A stretch of DNA of 64,000 bases from Arcobacter sp. LA11 (GTDB taxonomy: Bacteria; Campylobacterota; Campylobacteria; Campylobacterales; Arcobacteraceae): the NCBI RefSeq assembly GCF_001895145.1, contig NZ_BDIR01000005.1:1-64000 (forward strand). Reading direction: 5' to 3'. Position 1 is the stretch's first letter, and each line of letters opens with the position of its first letter. Both the position numbers and the translations under genes were made by a program. A model generated the notes under the pieces. That model saw nothing but the letters and a program-made list of their open reading frames with translations, did no database searches and had not been told where the DNA came from. Shown here piece after piece: positions 45,732 through 55,300 of the stretch.

Positions 45732-47276
45732 TTGTTAAATATAAAAAATACATTTATAGGACAATCTATAAAAAGTGATGTCTTATCAGGAATTGTTGTT
45801 GCTGTAGCACTTGTTCCTGAAGCTATTGCTTTTTCTATTATTGCAGGAGTGTCTCCTCTAGTTGGATTATATACTGCTTTTATATTAGGGTTAATTACTG
45901 CAATGATTGGTGGTAAAGCCGGAATGATTTCAGGAGCTACAGGTGCAGTTGCTGTTGTACTAGTAGGACTTGGAGTAAAAATCAAAGAAGCACTTCCTCA
46001 AAACCTATTAGAGCAACTAACAGTAACTAACGAACTATCAAATTATATCTTACAATATATATTATTAGCAACTATTTTAGCAGGTATTATTCAGATATTA
46101 GTTGGAGTATTTAAACTAGGAAAATTAATTAGATTAGTTCCCCAACCAGCAATGTATGGATTTGTAAATGGTCTAGCAATTGTTATTGCAATGGCTCAGT
46201 TTCCTCTTTTTAAAGGTGAAAATTGGATTATGTATGCCTTAGTATTAGGAACTATGATAATAGTTAAATTTTTTCCAAAAGTTTCCAATGCAATACCATC
46301 TGGACTTGTGGCAATTATAGTTATTTCTGTTATTGTTATTGGTTTAGATTTAGATACAAAAAGAGTTGGAGATTTAGCTGATATATCAGGAAGTTTACCC
46401 TCTTTTTCTATTCCAACATTACATGTCGATTTTGATTCGATATTAACAGTTCTTCCTTATTCTATTTTAGTTGCATTAGTAGGACTTATTGAATCTTTAT
46501 TAACTCTTTCTGTTCTAGATGAAATGGGAGGTAAAAGAGGTAGTGGAAACCAAGAATGTATTGCCCAAGGTACGGGAAATGTAGTTTGTGGTTTCTTTGG
46601 AGGAATGGCAGGTTGTGCAATGATTGGACAATCTATTATTAACTTCTCAAATGGTGGATGGGGTAGATTATCAGCCCTTACTGCTTCACTATTGCTTATC
46701 TCTTTTGTTGTGGCTCTTTCTGGATATATTGCAATGATTCCAGTTGCAGTTCTTGTAGGTATTATGTTTATGGTTTCTATTGGAACTTTTGAGTGGGAAA
46801 GTGGAAATAGAATTAGATATATGCCAAACTCTGATAAGTTTGTATTAGTTGCAGTTACAATTATCACTATCTTTGCAGACCTTGCAATAGCAGTTATTAC
46901 AGGTATTATTATCTCTGCACTTGTATTTGCATGGAAACATTCAAAAGTAAGAAGTAGAACATATAGAGAAGGAAATGATACAAAAGTTTATGAGTTTGAT
47001 GGACCACTATTTTTTGGTTCAACTACATCTTTCTTTGAATTATTTGATACAAAACATGACCCAGAGAATATAATCTTAAACTTTAAAGATGCAAGAGTTA
47101 TGGATATATCTGGGGTTGAAGCTATTGATTCAATTACAAAAAAATATGCTGATTTAGGGAAAAAGCTTACAATTAGACACTTAAGTGAAGATTGTAAAAA
47201 AATTCTTAAGAATGCTGGACCATTTTGTACATATGAAGAAGATGAACCAAACTATAAGGTAGCTATAAACTACTAA
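45732..47276 (+). CDS. SulP family anion transporter with STAS domain (second copy)
   Basis: This 514-residue protein starts at TTG, with AAAGG about eight bases before. It has the SulP membrane domain ('VALVPEAIAFSIIAGVSPLV', 'GMISGATGAVAVVLVGLG') and a C-terminal STAS domain ('IILNFKDARVMDISGVEAI'). The sequence differs clearly from the copy at 22703 and is closer to the bicarbonate/sulfate branch of bacterial SulP proteins, though substrate is open. It is divergent from the diguanylate cyclase gene, with 106 bases between them. A strong hairpin terminator follows. Confidence 0.9.
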   Translation: MLNIKNTFIGQSIKSDVLSGIVVAVALVPEAIAFSIIAGVSPLVGLYTAFILGLITAMIGGKAGMISGATGAVAVVLVGLGVKIKEALPQNLLEQLTVTNELSNYILQYILLATILAGIIQILVGVFKLGKLIRLVPQPAMYGFVNGLAIVIAMAQFPLFKGENWIMYALVLGTMIIVKFFPKVSNAIPSGLVAIIVISVIVIGLDLDTKRVGDLADISGSLPSFSIPTLHVDFDSILTVLPYSILVALVGLIESLLTLSVLDEMGGKRGSGNQECIAQGTGNVVCGFFGGMAGCAMIGQSIINFSNGGWGRLSALTASLLLISFVVALSGYIAMIPVAVLVGIMFMVSIGTFEWESGNRIRYMPNSDKFVLVAVTIITIFADLAIAVITGIIISALVFAWKHSKVRSRTYREGNDTKVYEFDGPLFFGSTTSFFELFDTKHDPENIILNFKDARVMDISGVEAIDSITKKYADLGKKLTIRHLSEDCKKILKNAGPFCTYEEDEPNYKVAINY

Positions 47277-47282
47277 TACTTA

Positions 47283-47310
47283 GGGATAAACTAACTAGTT
47301 TGTCCCACTT
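47283..47310 (+). terminator. Terminator of the second SulP gene
   Basis: GGGATAAACT and AGTTTGTCCC pair over ten base pairs with an AACT loop, seven bases after the stop codon, followed by a T-rich tail. Confidence 0.75.
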
Positions 47311-47334
47311 ATTTACATTTTCTTTTCTCTTTGA

Positions 47335-47340
47335 TATAAT
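47335..47340 (+). promoter_or_regulatory. Candidate -10 element for the metallopeptidase-thioredoxin unit
   Basis: TATAAT stands 28 bases before the ATG of the SprA-type gene, after the terminator of the preceding gene, in a TTGATATAAT context. Confidence 0.5.
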
Positions 47341-47368
47341 ATACCTATAATACAAAAATAGGTTTGTT

Positions 47369-47869
47369 ATGGAAATAAATAATTTTTCACAATCATCATC
47401 ACTAATATATCAAGAACTAGCTCAAAAAAGAGCGGAATTATCTAATATAGACAAAAAAGAACTTGAAAAATCTACACAAGAATCTTATGATAAAGTTAAT
47501 ATTAGCGATAACAAGTATGATGAGAAAGATTATAATAGAGTATTAGACAAATTTAAAGATTTAGATGCCGAAACAAAAACTCATGAACAAACCCATGCAT
47601 CAGGAGCACCTACAACTGCACCAATAAGCTATAACTACCAAGTAGGACCAGATGGTAAATTATATGCAACTGGGGGTTCAGTTAGATTTGACACTTCTAT
47701 TCCAGATGATGAAGCAAGTGCAAATGTAAAATTAGAACAGTTAAAAGATGCTTCAAGTTCAGTAGATAATTTAAGTAGCGCAGATGCTCAAATAGCACGA
47801 ACTGCAAACTTAAATAAACTTTTATTACAAAGCCAAGATTATAATCAAGGAGAAAGTAATGAGAATTGA
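47369..47869 (+). CDS. SprA/CJM1_0395-type putative metallopeptidase
   Basis: The 166-residue protein contains 'THEQTHAS' with a zinc-binding His72-Glu73-x-x-His76, followed by the family signature 'YQVGPDGKLYATGGSVRFD' and a C-terminal helix with 'ADAQIARTANLNKLL'. The family is common in Campylobacterota and marine gamma-proteobacteria; its function is poorly known. No signal peptide is seen. The N-terminal 50 residues are helical and polar. It overlaps the miniature rod-like gene by 11 bp, so the two are translationally coupled. Confidence 0.75.
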   Translation: MEINNFSQSSSLIYQELAQKRAELSNIDKKELEKSTQESYDKVNISDNKYDEKDYNRVLDKFKDLDAETKTHEQTHASGAPTTAPISYNYQVGPDGKLYATGGSVRFDTSIPDDEASANVKLEQLKDASSSVDNLSSADAQIARTANLNKLLLQSQDYNQGESNEN

Positions 47870-48098
47870 TAATAATATACATGCAATGACAGCTTCTGCG
47901 GTACAAATAGACAAGTTAGCTACAAACCTAGCTGATGTAGCTAATACTGTAGGAGAGCCAGAGAATCAAGAAGTAACACAAGATTTAATTGATTCAATTG
48001 TAGGACAAATACCAGAAGTTATTTCATATGAAGCAAATGCAAAAGGAATAGAAACTCAAAATGCTGTCGCAGATGTATTACTAAATATAAAGGCTTAA
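47859..48098 (+). CDS. Miniature flagellar-rod-like protein (79 residues)
   Basis: The protein begins 'NNIHAMTASAVQIDKLATN' and 'LADVANTV', a variant of the axial motif that marks FlgB/FlgC/FlgG N-termini. It ends 'SYEANAKGIETQNAVADVLL' plus 'NIKA', close to the axial C-terminal helix. Nothing lies between the two except about 15 residues. It thus looks like the coiled-coil core of a rod protein without the outer domain. It overlaps the metallopeptidase gene and is followed by thioredoxin 2 six bases later. The role is unknown; a rod adaptor or a partner of the peptidase are possibilities. Confidence 0.6.
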   Translation: MRIDNNIHAMTASAVQIDKLATNLADVANTVGEPENQEVTQDLIDSIVGQIPEVISYEANAKGIETQNAVADVLLNIKA

Positions 48099-48104
48099 AG
48101 AAGA

Positions 48105-48536
48105 ATGTCAAAAATAAATATCGTATGTCCCCATTGTCAAAAAGTAAATGCAATTCCCAAAAAAGACAGTTATGCAAAAGCTAACTGTGGCTCTTGTAAA
48201 AATTCATTACTAGATACAACTCCTATAGAATTAGATGAATCAAACTTTGATCATGTAGTTGTAAACTCTGAAATTCCAGTAATAGTTGACTTTTGGGCGC
48301 CATGGTGTGGTCCATGTAAAATGATGACACCAATATTCAATGAAGTATCACAAAAATATCCACTAAAAGCTTTATTTGTTAAAGTAAACACTGAATCACA
48401 TCAAAATTTAGGTGCTAAATACAATATAAGATCAATACCTACTCTTGTAGTTTATAAAAATGGAAGTGAAGTAAAAAGAGTTAGTGGAGCATTAGACCCA
48501 TTAAAATTATCTAATTTAGTAAATGAAAATTTATAG
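48105..48536 (+). CDS. trxC: Thioredoxin 2 (zinc-ribbon thioredoxin)
   Basis: The 143-residue protein has an N-terminal zinc ribbon with two CxxC pairs (Cys8/Cys11 and Cys28/Cys31) followed by a thioredoxin domain with the active site WCGPC (Cys68 and Cys71). It reduces disulfides in the cytoplasm and is often linked to oxidative stress. AAAGAAG precedes the ATG. A perfect terminator follows the gene. The placement after the metallopeptidase and rod-like genes suggests a shared transcript. Confidence 0.92.
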   Translation: MSKINIVCPHCQKVNAIPKKDSYAKANCGSCKNSLLDTTPIELDESNFDHVVVNSEIPVIVDFWAPWCGPCKMMTPIFNEVSQKYPLKALFVKVNTESHQNLGAKYNIRSIPTLVVYKNGSEVKRVSGALDPLKLSNLVNENL

Positions 48537-48570
48537 TAATCTTGAACTTATTTTAAATTATCTTTTTTGT

Positions 48571-48605
48571 AAGTATTTAACTAAATAGTTAAATACTTTT
48601 TCTTC
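48571..48605 (+). terminator. Rho-independent terminator of trxC
   Basis: AAGTATTTAACT and its exact complement form a 12-bp stem with an AAAT loop, followed by TTTTTCTT. It lies 34 bases after the trxC stop. Confidence 0.85.
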
Positions 48606-48681
48606 AATTATATAACAGTATATAATACTTAAATAGGAAAAAGTTATAATCTTAATACAATAGTTATTGGTTTTTTAAAAT

Positions 48682-48921
48682 TTATTCAATGTTTTTTACA
48701 TAAATTGTTATATCATCGTAATCAATAAGAAATTCTTTTTGTATCTTTTCTACTTTAAATGTTGAAGATTGTTCTCTTATCTCTCCATATTGAAGTATAA
48801 TTTCATCACCAACTTTAGGAAGATGTAGTATATCTTTTGAACTTTCATATTCTTTTTCCATAATTGTATTTGGTGAACCGTGACTTCCCGAATTAGTTGC
48901 TAAAAAACAAACCTTTATCAT
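48682..48921 (-). CDS. Small unknown protein
   Basis: The ATG at 48921 is preferred because AAAGGAAG lies four bases upstream; a TTG at 48936 would swallow this ribosome site. The 79-residue protein begins 'MIKVCFLATNSGSHGSPNT' and ends with beta-like strands ('DDITIYVKNIE'). There is no signal peptide or known motif. It is alone, convergent with trxC. No function can be suggested. Confidence 0.55.
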   Translation of the reverse strand: MIKVCFLATNSGSHGSPNTIMEKEYESSKDILHLPKVGDEIILQYGEIREQSSTFKVEKIQKEFLIDYDDITIYVKNIE

Positions 48922-49024
48922 TAAACTTCCTTTCAAATATAATAAATATTTAATTTTATAATGTAAAAATAATTATTTGAAGTTAAAATTTAATAATTCA
49001 ATAAAATATTGAAAGATTTTAAAT

Positions 49025-49516
49025 TTAAGAAGTTTTCAAAAACTCTTTAAATTTTTCTAACTGATTTTCATTAAAAACTACAACACCATTTTCAATCAAT
49101 AATTTTGCAGTTAACCCTTGTCCTTCAATTAAATTTCCACTAAATGTTCCATCATATATTTTTTCATTTCCACATGAAGGAGATTTTGATTTTAAAAGTG
49201 CTACTTTTATATCTTCACTTTGACAAAGTTCAAAAGCATTTTTTGCACCAATTAAAAAATTAATTGTAACATCAGTTTTTTCTTTAGTTTGTACAATAAA
49301 AGGCTTTGTTCTACTTATTATCTCAGCAGCTTCTCTTGGTGTTGGCAATCCACCTGAAACTTCAGGGCAAAAAGAGTATATTTCATTTTCACAAAGAATA
49401 TCCATGAAAAGTTCTTTTTGAGCAAAAGTGAAAGAACTACCGTATGCTATTGATGAATTTTCTCCATCATATCTTACATCTTCACCTAAAAGACAAGATG
49501 AAATTAAAATCTTCAT
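49025..49516 (-). CDS. DUF523 family protein
   Basis: The 163-residue protein begins 'KILISSCLLGEDVRYDG' and has 'EVSGGLPTPREAAEI' and 'LLKSKSPSCG', the three cysteine/glycine motifs of DUF523. The family is widespread and uncharacterised; the conserved cysteines suggest a metal or thiol chemistry. The ATG overlaps the last base of the ttcA-like gene. Pairing with a tRNA thiolation enzyme gene could hint at a link with sulfur transfer, which is inference. Confidence 0.85.
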   Translation of the reverse strand: MKILISSCLLGEDVRYDGENSSIAYGSSFTFAQKELFMDILCENEIYSFCPEVSGGLPTPREAAEIISRTKPFIVQTKEKTDVTINFLIGAKNAFELCQSEDIKVALLKSKSPSCGNEKIYDGTFSGNLIEGQGLTAKLLIENGVVVFNENQLEKFKEFLKTS

Positions 49517-50277
49517 TAGTCTTCTCTATCTAAATGTTCTTTTGAAAAGAATGTAGATGGTTGAATATTATTAAAAGCAGCCTTCATTGAAACAAACATT
49601 TTAGGATTTTCTTCTTCAAGTTTTGCTAATAATTCTTTTGTAGCAGCTCTTGCATGTGGCATTTTTACATCAAATCTAAGTCCAGGACAGGCTTCATCAC
49701 CAATTACAGTTAACTCATTTGTATCTGCAAATGCTCTTAATTGTCTCTCTCTACAAAAAATTAATGGTCTTATCACTTCTAAACCATTTTCAGCTTTATA
49801 AATTGGAGGCATAGATCTTAAAGCTCCACTATATAAAAAATTCATAAAAAATGATTCCATAGCATCATCTAAGTGATGACCTAAAGCTACTTTATTATAA
49901 CCTTGTTCTAAAGCAGTTGTATATATATAACCTCTTCTCATTCTTGAAAAGAATGAACAAAAAGATGAATTTTTTCTAATTTTTTCACCAGCTAATTCAA
50001 AAATTTCAGTATCTACTATTTCATGTTCAATTCCATGTTCTTTACAATGATCAGCTAAAAACTGAACTTGTTCACCCATTCCATATGTAATCGTTACTGC
50101 TTTAAATTCAAAATCAAATGGAGTAACACTTTTTAATCTTTTTAATGCATGTATTAAAGTTGTTGAGTCTTTCCCACCTGAGAAACCTACAAGAACTTTA
50201 TCCCCTTCTTTTATTAAGCCATATTCAGCATTTGTTTTACCAACTAATTTAGATATTTTTTTACTAAGTTCTATCAA
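49516..50277 (-). CDS. ttcA: TtcA-family tRNA thiolation ATPase
   Basis: The 253-residue PP-loop ATPase has 'GFSGGKDSTT' (P-loop 33-38), 'ALGHHLDDAMESFFMNFLYS' and 'FCRERQLRAFA', all typical of TtcA, which makes 2-thiocytidine at tRNA position 32. In the family three cysteines hold an iron-sulfur cluster. Here Cys107 ('SSFCSFFSRMRRG') aligns with the first and Cys197 ('EACPGLR') with the third, but the second is Phe110. The start is TTG with AGGATAG upstream. It may be a clade variant with a changed cluster or substrate. Confidence 0.82.
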   Translation of the reverse strand: MIELSKKISKLVGKTNAEYGLIKEGDKVLVGFSGGKDSTTLIHALKRLKSVTPFDFEFKAVTITYGMGEQVQFLADHCKEHGIEHEIVDTEIFELAGEKIRKNSSFCSFFSRMRRGYIYTTALEQGYNKVALGHHLDDAMESFFMNFLYSGALRSMPPIYKAENGLEVIRPLIFCRERQLRAFADTNELTVIGDEACPGLRFDVKMPHARAATKELLAKLEEENPKMFVSMKAAFNNIQPSTFFSKEHLDRED

Positions 50278-50390
50278 AATTATCTATCCTATATATTTTT
50301 TCGCGATTATATCAAAAAAAAAGCAAATAGTCTATATTTATTATTTGACAAGTTTGTCTTTGAGTTAACAAAAAGTACACACTATTTTTT

Positions 50391-50396
50391 TATAAT
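50391..50396 (+). promoter_or_regulatory. Candidate -10 element of the DUF1223 gene
   Basis: TATAAT stands 18 bases before the ATG at 50415, with a GACAA/TTGTC inverted repeat about 45 bases further upstream (50347-50358) that could be an operator. Confidence 0.4.
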
Positions 50397-50414
50397 TAAA
50401 AAAAAGGAACATCT

Positions 50415-51143
50415 ATGAAAAAACTTCTATTAATAACAGCCTTTCTCTCAACTATATTATTTGCACAAGATCATACTTTTGAATCAAAAGATGATAGAGT
50501 TAATATTATTGAATTATACACATCACAAGGATGTAGTTCTTGTCCTCCTGCAGATAAATGGTTATCAAATTTAAAAGAACATCCAAAACTATTTAAAGAT
50601 TTTATTCCTATGGCTTTCCATATTACTTATTGGGATTTTATTGGTTGGAAGGATGTATTTGCAACTAAATCTAATGATAACAGACAAAGATATTACTCTA
50701 GTAAAGTTTGGAAAAAAAATTCAGTATATACGCCACAATTCATAATAAATGCAAAAGAGTATAGAACATGGTTTACAAATCAAAGTTTTCCAAATTTTAA
50801 AAATCAATATGGAGGAAAACTAAACATAAATCTAAATAATAACAAACTTCAAGTCTCTTATTTTAATAAAAATATTAAAAATCAAAAAATTTATTTAAAT
50901 GTAGGTATTTTAGGCTTTGACTATGAAATTAACATAAAAAGAGGTGAAAATAAATATAAAACTTTAGAACATGATTTTGTAGTTTTAAATCATATTCAAA
51001 AATTTGCAGAAATTAAAAATAATAAATTAGAAATAGATACAACATTATTCAATTTAGAAAAAAACAATAAGAAAAAAGCTTTAGTAATATGGTTAAGTGA
51101 TTACAATTCTGAAATTCTTCAAGCAACAGGAGGATATATCTAA
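50415..51143 (+). CDS. DUF1223 periplasmic thioredoxin-fold protein
   Basis: The 242-residue protein has a cleavable signal peptide (about 1-18, 'LLLITAFLSTILFA'), then 'VNIIELYTSQGCSSCPPADK' with a CSSC pair (Cys40, Cys43) in a thioredoxin-like fold and a beta-rich C-terminal half. DUF1223 proteins are periplasmic and uncharacterised; the CxxC suggests a thiol-disulfide role. AAAAAGG precedes the ATG. The gene stands alone, with a weak hairpin after it. Confidence 0.88.
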   Translation: MKKLLLITAFLSTILFAQDHTFESKDDRVNIIELYTSQGCSSCPPADKWLSNLKEHPKLFKDFIPMAFHITYWDFIGWKDVFATKSNDNRQRYYSSKVWKKNSVYTPQFIINAKEYRTWFTNQSFPNFKNQYGGKLNINLNNNKLQVSYFNKNIKNQKIYLNVGILGFDYEINIKRGENKYKTLEHDFVVLNHIQKFAEIKNNKLEIDTTLFNLEKNNKKKALVIWLSDYNSEILQATGGYI

Positions 51144-51148
51144 AAAGC

Positions 51149-51170
51149 AGTTATGATTAACTCCTTTTTT
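51149..51170 (+). terminator. Weak hairpin terminator after the DUF1223 gene
   Basis: AGTTA/TAACT forms a five-bp stem with a TGAT loop, followed by CC and six T. Confidence 0.4.
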
Positions 51171-51219
51171 AGTTAAATTGATTATAATTTCATATCAATT
51201 TAAATTAAAGAAAATATAA

Positions 51220-51414
51220 ATGACTCAAGAAGAAGTATTAGAATTTAAACACACTATAGCAAGAACTATTATCCCAATAGTTCAAAACATGACAGAAGAA
51301 CAAATCAGAAATATTATTAGTATTGTTGAAAAAGAACATAAAGATTTACCTGAAGGTTTTGGAAATATGCTTTATGAACAAATTCTTATTATGAAATATA
51401 ATGGAAGATACTAA
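51220..51414 (+). CDS. Small helical unknown protein (64 residues)
   Basis: The short protein is predicted by eye to be mostly helical ('VLEFKHTIARTIIPIVQ', 'MTEEQIRNIISIVEKEHKD') and polar, with no signal peptide or cysteine. AAAGAAAATATAA precedes the ATG, which is a weak site. Its last codons overlap the convergent EamA gene by 4 bp. It is plausible as a real gene because of its balanced composition and start context, but no function can be given. Confidence 0.5.
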   Translation: MTQEEVLEFKHTIARTIIPIVQNMTEEQIRNIISIVEKEHKDLPEGFGNMLYEQILIMKYNGRY

Positions 51415-52295
51415 TCTTCCTTTTTTAACTTATAACTATTTACCAAACCTGCAATAACTACACAAATTAATCCAACTACATAAACTAACTTAATTGGTTC
51501 ATCAAATAACAAAATCAAATAAATAGCCGATAAAATTGGTGTTATAAATACAAATGGTGCTAAATAAGATGCTTCTGTCATTTTCAATGCATTAATCCAT
51601 AAAAGATACGAAAAACCATTTAAAAATACACCATTTAATAGTATAGGAAACCACTCATTTAAAGTTGGCATTGCAAAAGAAGAAAAATAAAACATAGAAA
51701 AAAGAGATGCAATTGTTGCACTTAAAAAATATATAGAAGTAACTGAAATAGGTTCTAAATGAATTTTTTTGCTTAAAACAGAAAATAATGCAAAAGAAGA
51801 AGCTCCTAAAAGAACCAACATAATTACAGAAAAATTATCCACATGAACATTTGAGAAGTTACCTTTTGTAAGAACAATAAGTACTCCAAAAAAACCTAAC
51901 AATACTGCTATTGTTTTTCTTACAGTTAATCTCTCTTTTAATAAAAAAAGAGAAAACACCACAATTGATATAGGCCAAGTATACTGCACAACAAGGACTT
52001 CTAAACCTTTAGCTTCTTTATATCCAAGATATAAAAATAGATAATAAACATATGTTCCTAAAAGGCCTAAAATAACAACACTTAGCCAATCTTTTCGTGA
52101 ATACTTTTTGATTTCACTAACTTTTTGTTTAAAAATAGCAGTGAAGAATAAACAAATAAAAGATATTAAACTTGACCAAAAAAGAAATTGATGATTATCT
52201 AAAGATGATTGTGCAAACTTAGCTGCAGGAGGTATCATAGCCCAAAGAGCTACACATATAAGAACAAGTATTGTTCCTTTAGTTTTATTTGTCAT
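51411..52295 (-). CDS. EamA/DMT family transporter (first copy)
   Basis: The 294-residue protein has about ten membrane helices in two EamA repeats, starting 'GTILVLICVALWAMIPPAAK' and with 'YTWPISIVVFSLFLLKERL' near the end of the first. DMT proteins export amino acids or other metabolites. The ATG has an AGGATAT site. It lies directly after putA on the same strand, separated by a hairpin. A related gene lies at 61798; both flank the amino-acid uptake and catabolism block, so a role in amino-acid balance is possible. Confidence 0.88.
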   Translation of the reverse strand: MTNKTKGTILVLICVALWAMIPPAAKFAQSSLDNHQFLFWSSLISFICLFFTAIFKQKVSEIKKYSRKDWLSVVILGLLGTYVYYLFLYLGYKEAKGLEVLVVQYTWPISIVVFSLFLLKERLTVRKTIAVLLGFFGVLIVLTKGNFSNVHVDNFSVIMLVLLGASSFALFSVLSKKIHLEPISVTSIYFLSATIASLFSMFYFSSFAMPTLNEWFPILLNGVFLNGFSYLLWINALKMTEASYLAPFVFITPILSAIYLILLFDEPIKLVYVVGLICVVIAGLVNSYKLKKED

Positions 52296-52342
52296 TAAAT
52301 ATCCTATATTAAAAGAAAAATTATATAAAAGATTTACTTTAG

Positions 52343-52376
52343 AAAGATAAGAAGAAAAATTTTCCTTCTTATCTTT
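52343..52376 (-). terminator. Terminator of putA
   Basis: AAAGATAAGAAG pairs with CTTCTTATCTTT over 12 bp across a ten-base loop, directly after the putA stop on the minus strand. The T-rich arm is modest. Confidence 0.65.
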
Positions 52377-52381
52377 TTATA

Positions 52382-55300
52382 TTAGTTTATACCTCTAGCA
52401 CCAATATTCCCATATCTGTGATAAGAATGAGATACTGATTGTTCTTGGAAATAGTTTAATAATTCCAATCTACCTTCCATCATAGGAGCTTGTCTTACAA
52501 TAAAAGTAGCTGTTTTTGCTGCTTCCTCAAAAACAACTTTTGGAACTTTTTTAATATTCGAATAAATAACTCTATCATAGTTCTTTATAATACTTTTAAA
52601 CTCAGCATCAGTTTGTTCAATCATTTTATCTCGAGGAGTAAATAGTTTTGAAGCATCTTTTAAAAATGATTTCACTAAATTATTTTGTTCAATTGAAACT
52701 TTGAAATGAACTTGAGCAACTCGCGCTGCTAATATTCTTGAAACTGCTTCAAAAAGTGTATCATTATGTGATACTCTAATTAGAACATTTTTTAAAGGTA
52801 AGTATCTAAAGTGATTATCTTCTCCCCTAACCTCACAATAATCTTTCTCTTGTGAAAATTCATTTTCATAATTTTCTAAATAAGATTGCAAAGATAATTC
52901 TAATTTTTCAAAATCTTCTTTACTTTCACTATCTTTATAAGAGGCAATAAGTTGAGTTAAACTATTAGAATATTTCTTTTTAGTTTTTGGAGTAGATACT
53001 TCTTTAAAATCTACAAATTGTGTTATATAATTAAAAATTCCCACTTTACGCCCTGCTCCAATAGCAGATTTACCTAAACCACCAAATGGTTGTCTAAGAA
53101 CAATTGCTCCAGTTGTTCCTCTATTTACATATAGATTTCCAGCTTTTATATTTTTTTTCCAAAAAGTAACTTCTCTTTCATCTAAAGACTCAATACCAGA
53201 AGTTAATCCATATCCTGTAGAGTTTACAATATCAACAGCATGGGCAAGATTACTAGCTCTCATAACAGCAAGTACTGGACCAAATAATTCATTCATATGG
53301 CAGAAACTTCCTTCTTTTACACCCCATTTTATTGCTGGTTTTAACATAAACTTATTATCATCAGAATAAGAAGGTTTTAAAGCCCACTCTTCTCCTGTTT
53401 CAAGAGAATTAATTGCAGTTTCTAAATTACCAGAAACTGGATTTGCTAAAGTTCCAATTCTATTTTTAAAATCCCAAACAGAACCCACACTCATTGAATT
53501 TGCAGTATCAATTAATGCTTTTCTAAAATCTTTGTCTTCATATACTTCATCTTCAAGTATAAGTAATGAAGTAGCAGAACATTTTTGACCTGAATTAGAA
53601 AAGGCACTTTGACATACATTTTTAACAGCTTGTTCTCTATCTGCCATATTTGTGACAATAGTAGCATCCTTTCCTCCAGTCTCTGCTGTTAAGAATAAAT
53701 CAGGTCTTGTTTCTAACATTTTATAAGCAGTGTCTTCACCACCAGTTAAAATTACAAAGTCAACTGCTTTATTTGGAATCAAATGTTCACCAGCTAAAGC
53801 TCCTGGGCAAGGTAAGAATTGAAGTGTATTCTTCGAAACTCCTGCATCCCAGAAACATTTACACATTTCATATGCAGTTAAAGCTGCAACTGATGCAGGT
53901 TTTATAATAACAGTATTTCCAGCGGCAAGTGTGGCTGCAATACCACCTAAAGGAATAGCTACAGGGAAATTCCAAGGAGGAACAACCACACCAACACCTT
54001 TTCCACTAAACTCTAAATTCTCATATTTATCAAAGTATTCTGCAGAATATGGATAAAATTCAATAAAATCAACTGATTCTGATACTTCAACATCAGTTTC
54101 AGTAAATACTTTACCAACTTCTGCTGCTGCTATACCAATTAAATCATCTCTTCTTTCACGTACTTTTATCGCTGCTTCTTTTAATATTTCATGTCTTTGT
54201 TTATGAGTTTTACTTCTCCATCCATCAACATCTGCACTTGCTATTTCAACAGATTTTTTAATATCTTCAGCATTTGCAATAGCAAATTTTCCAGCTAATA
54301 CACCCTCTTGAACTTGTGATTTGTCTATTGCTTCAATAATCTCTCTGTCATTAGTTATATCTTCACCACCAACTACAATTGGAGCTATTTTATGTTCTGT
54401 ATTTTTATCAAACTTCCATTTTTTAACTATATCTCTAGCCCATTCATGATTTTTAGGTAATATAAAATCTGTATCAGCTTCTGCTTCATAAACACCTGTA
54501 TCATATGCAGACTTTTTAAAATCATTCCATTTTTCTTCTAATCTATTTTGAGTTCTTTTCGCACCAACAAAAGAAGTTTTTTCTGCTTCAAAAGATTTAA
54601 TAAATAGATCTTTTTGCATATTCCAATTTTCTGAACCAACTGTTAAACCAAAAGAGTATCTAATAAAGTTATTTGGACCAGTATTTTCATCTAACCTTCT
54701 AACTAAGTAAGCAATAGCATTTGTAAATTGCTCTTTTGCAGCTGTTGGAGCATAAAGAATAACTTCTTTAGAAATCTCTTTTATTGCTAACCTTGCAGCT
54801 TCACTCATACCTTCTAACATCTCTAAAGTATGATATTTTGATACATCATTATCTTCAGCTAATTGTGTTGCATATGCTAATTCAAATAGATTATGAGATG
54901 CAGTTCCTAAATGTAAAAAAGGAGCATTTTGGGGTTGAAGTGCAAATCTTGCCATTCTTTTATAATTTGAATCTGTATCTAATTTTTCAGTATAAGTAAC
55001 CATTTCCCAATGTTTTTGAGATGCTTCAGTCTCTTCCATCTCCATATTAGCACCTTTTACAAGTCTAACTTTAATAGGTGCTCCACCATTTTCTACTCTA
55101 TTTTTTACCCAAGAAGTTAAATCTTTTTGAACATTAAACGAATCAGGTAGATATGCTTGAAGTACTATACCAGCATAGAAATTTTTAAATTCTTCTTTTT
55201 CTAAAGTCTTTTTAAATACTGCAACAGTAATATCTAAATCTCTATACTCTTCCATATCAAGATTGATAAATTTATTTGATTTTGTACCATCTGGTGCAAT

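Noticed and set aside
47869-48098. Minus-strand frame opposite the metallopeptidase and rod-like genes
   Set aside because: It is a shadow of two well-supported genes and has only Leu/His-rich low-complexity translation.
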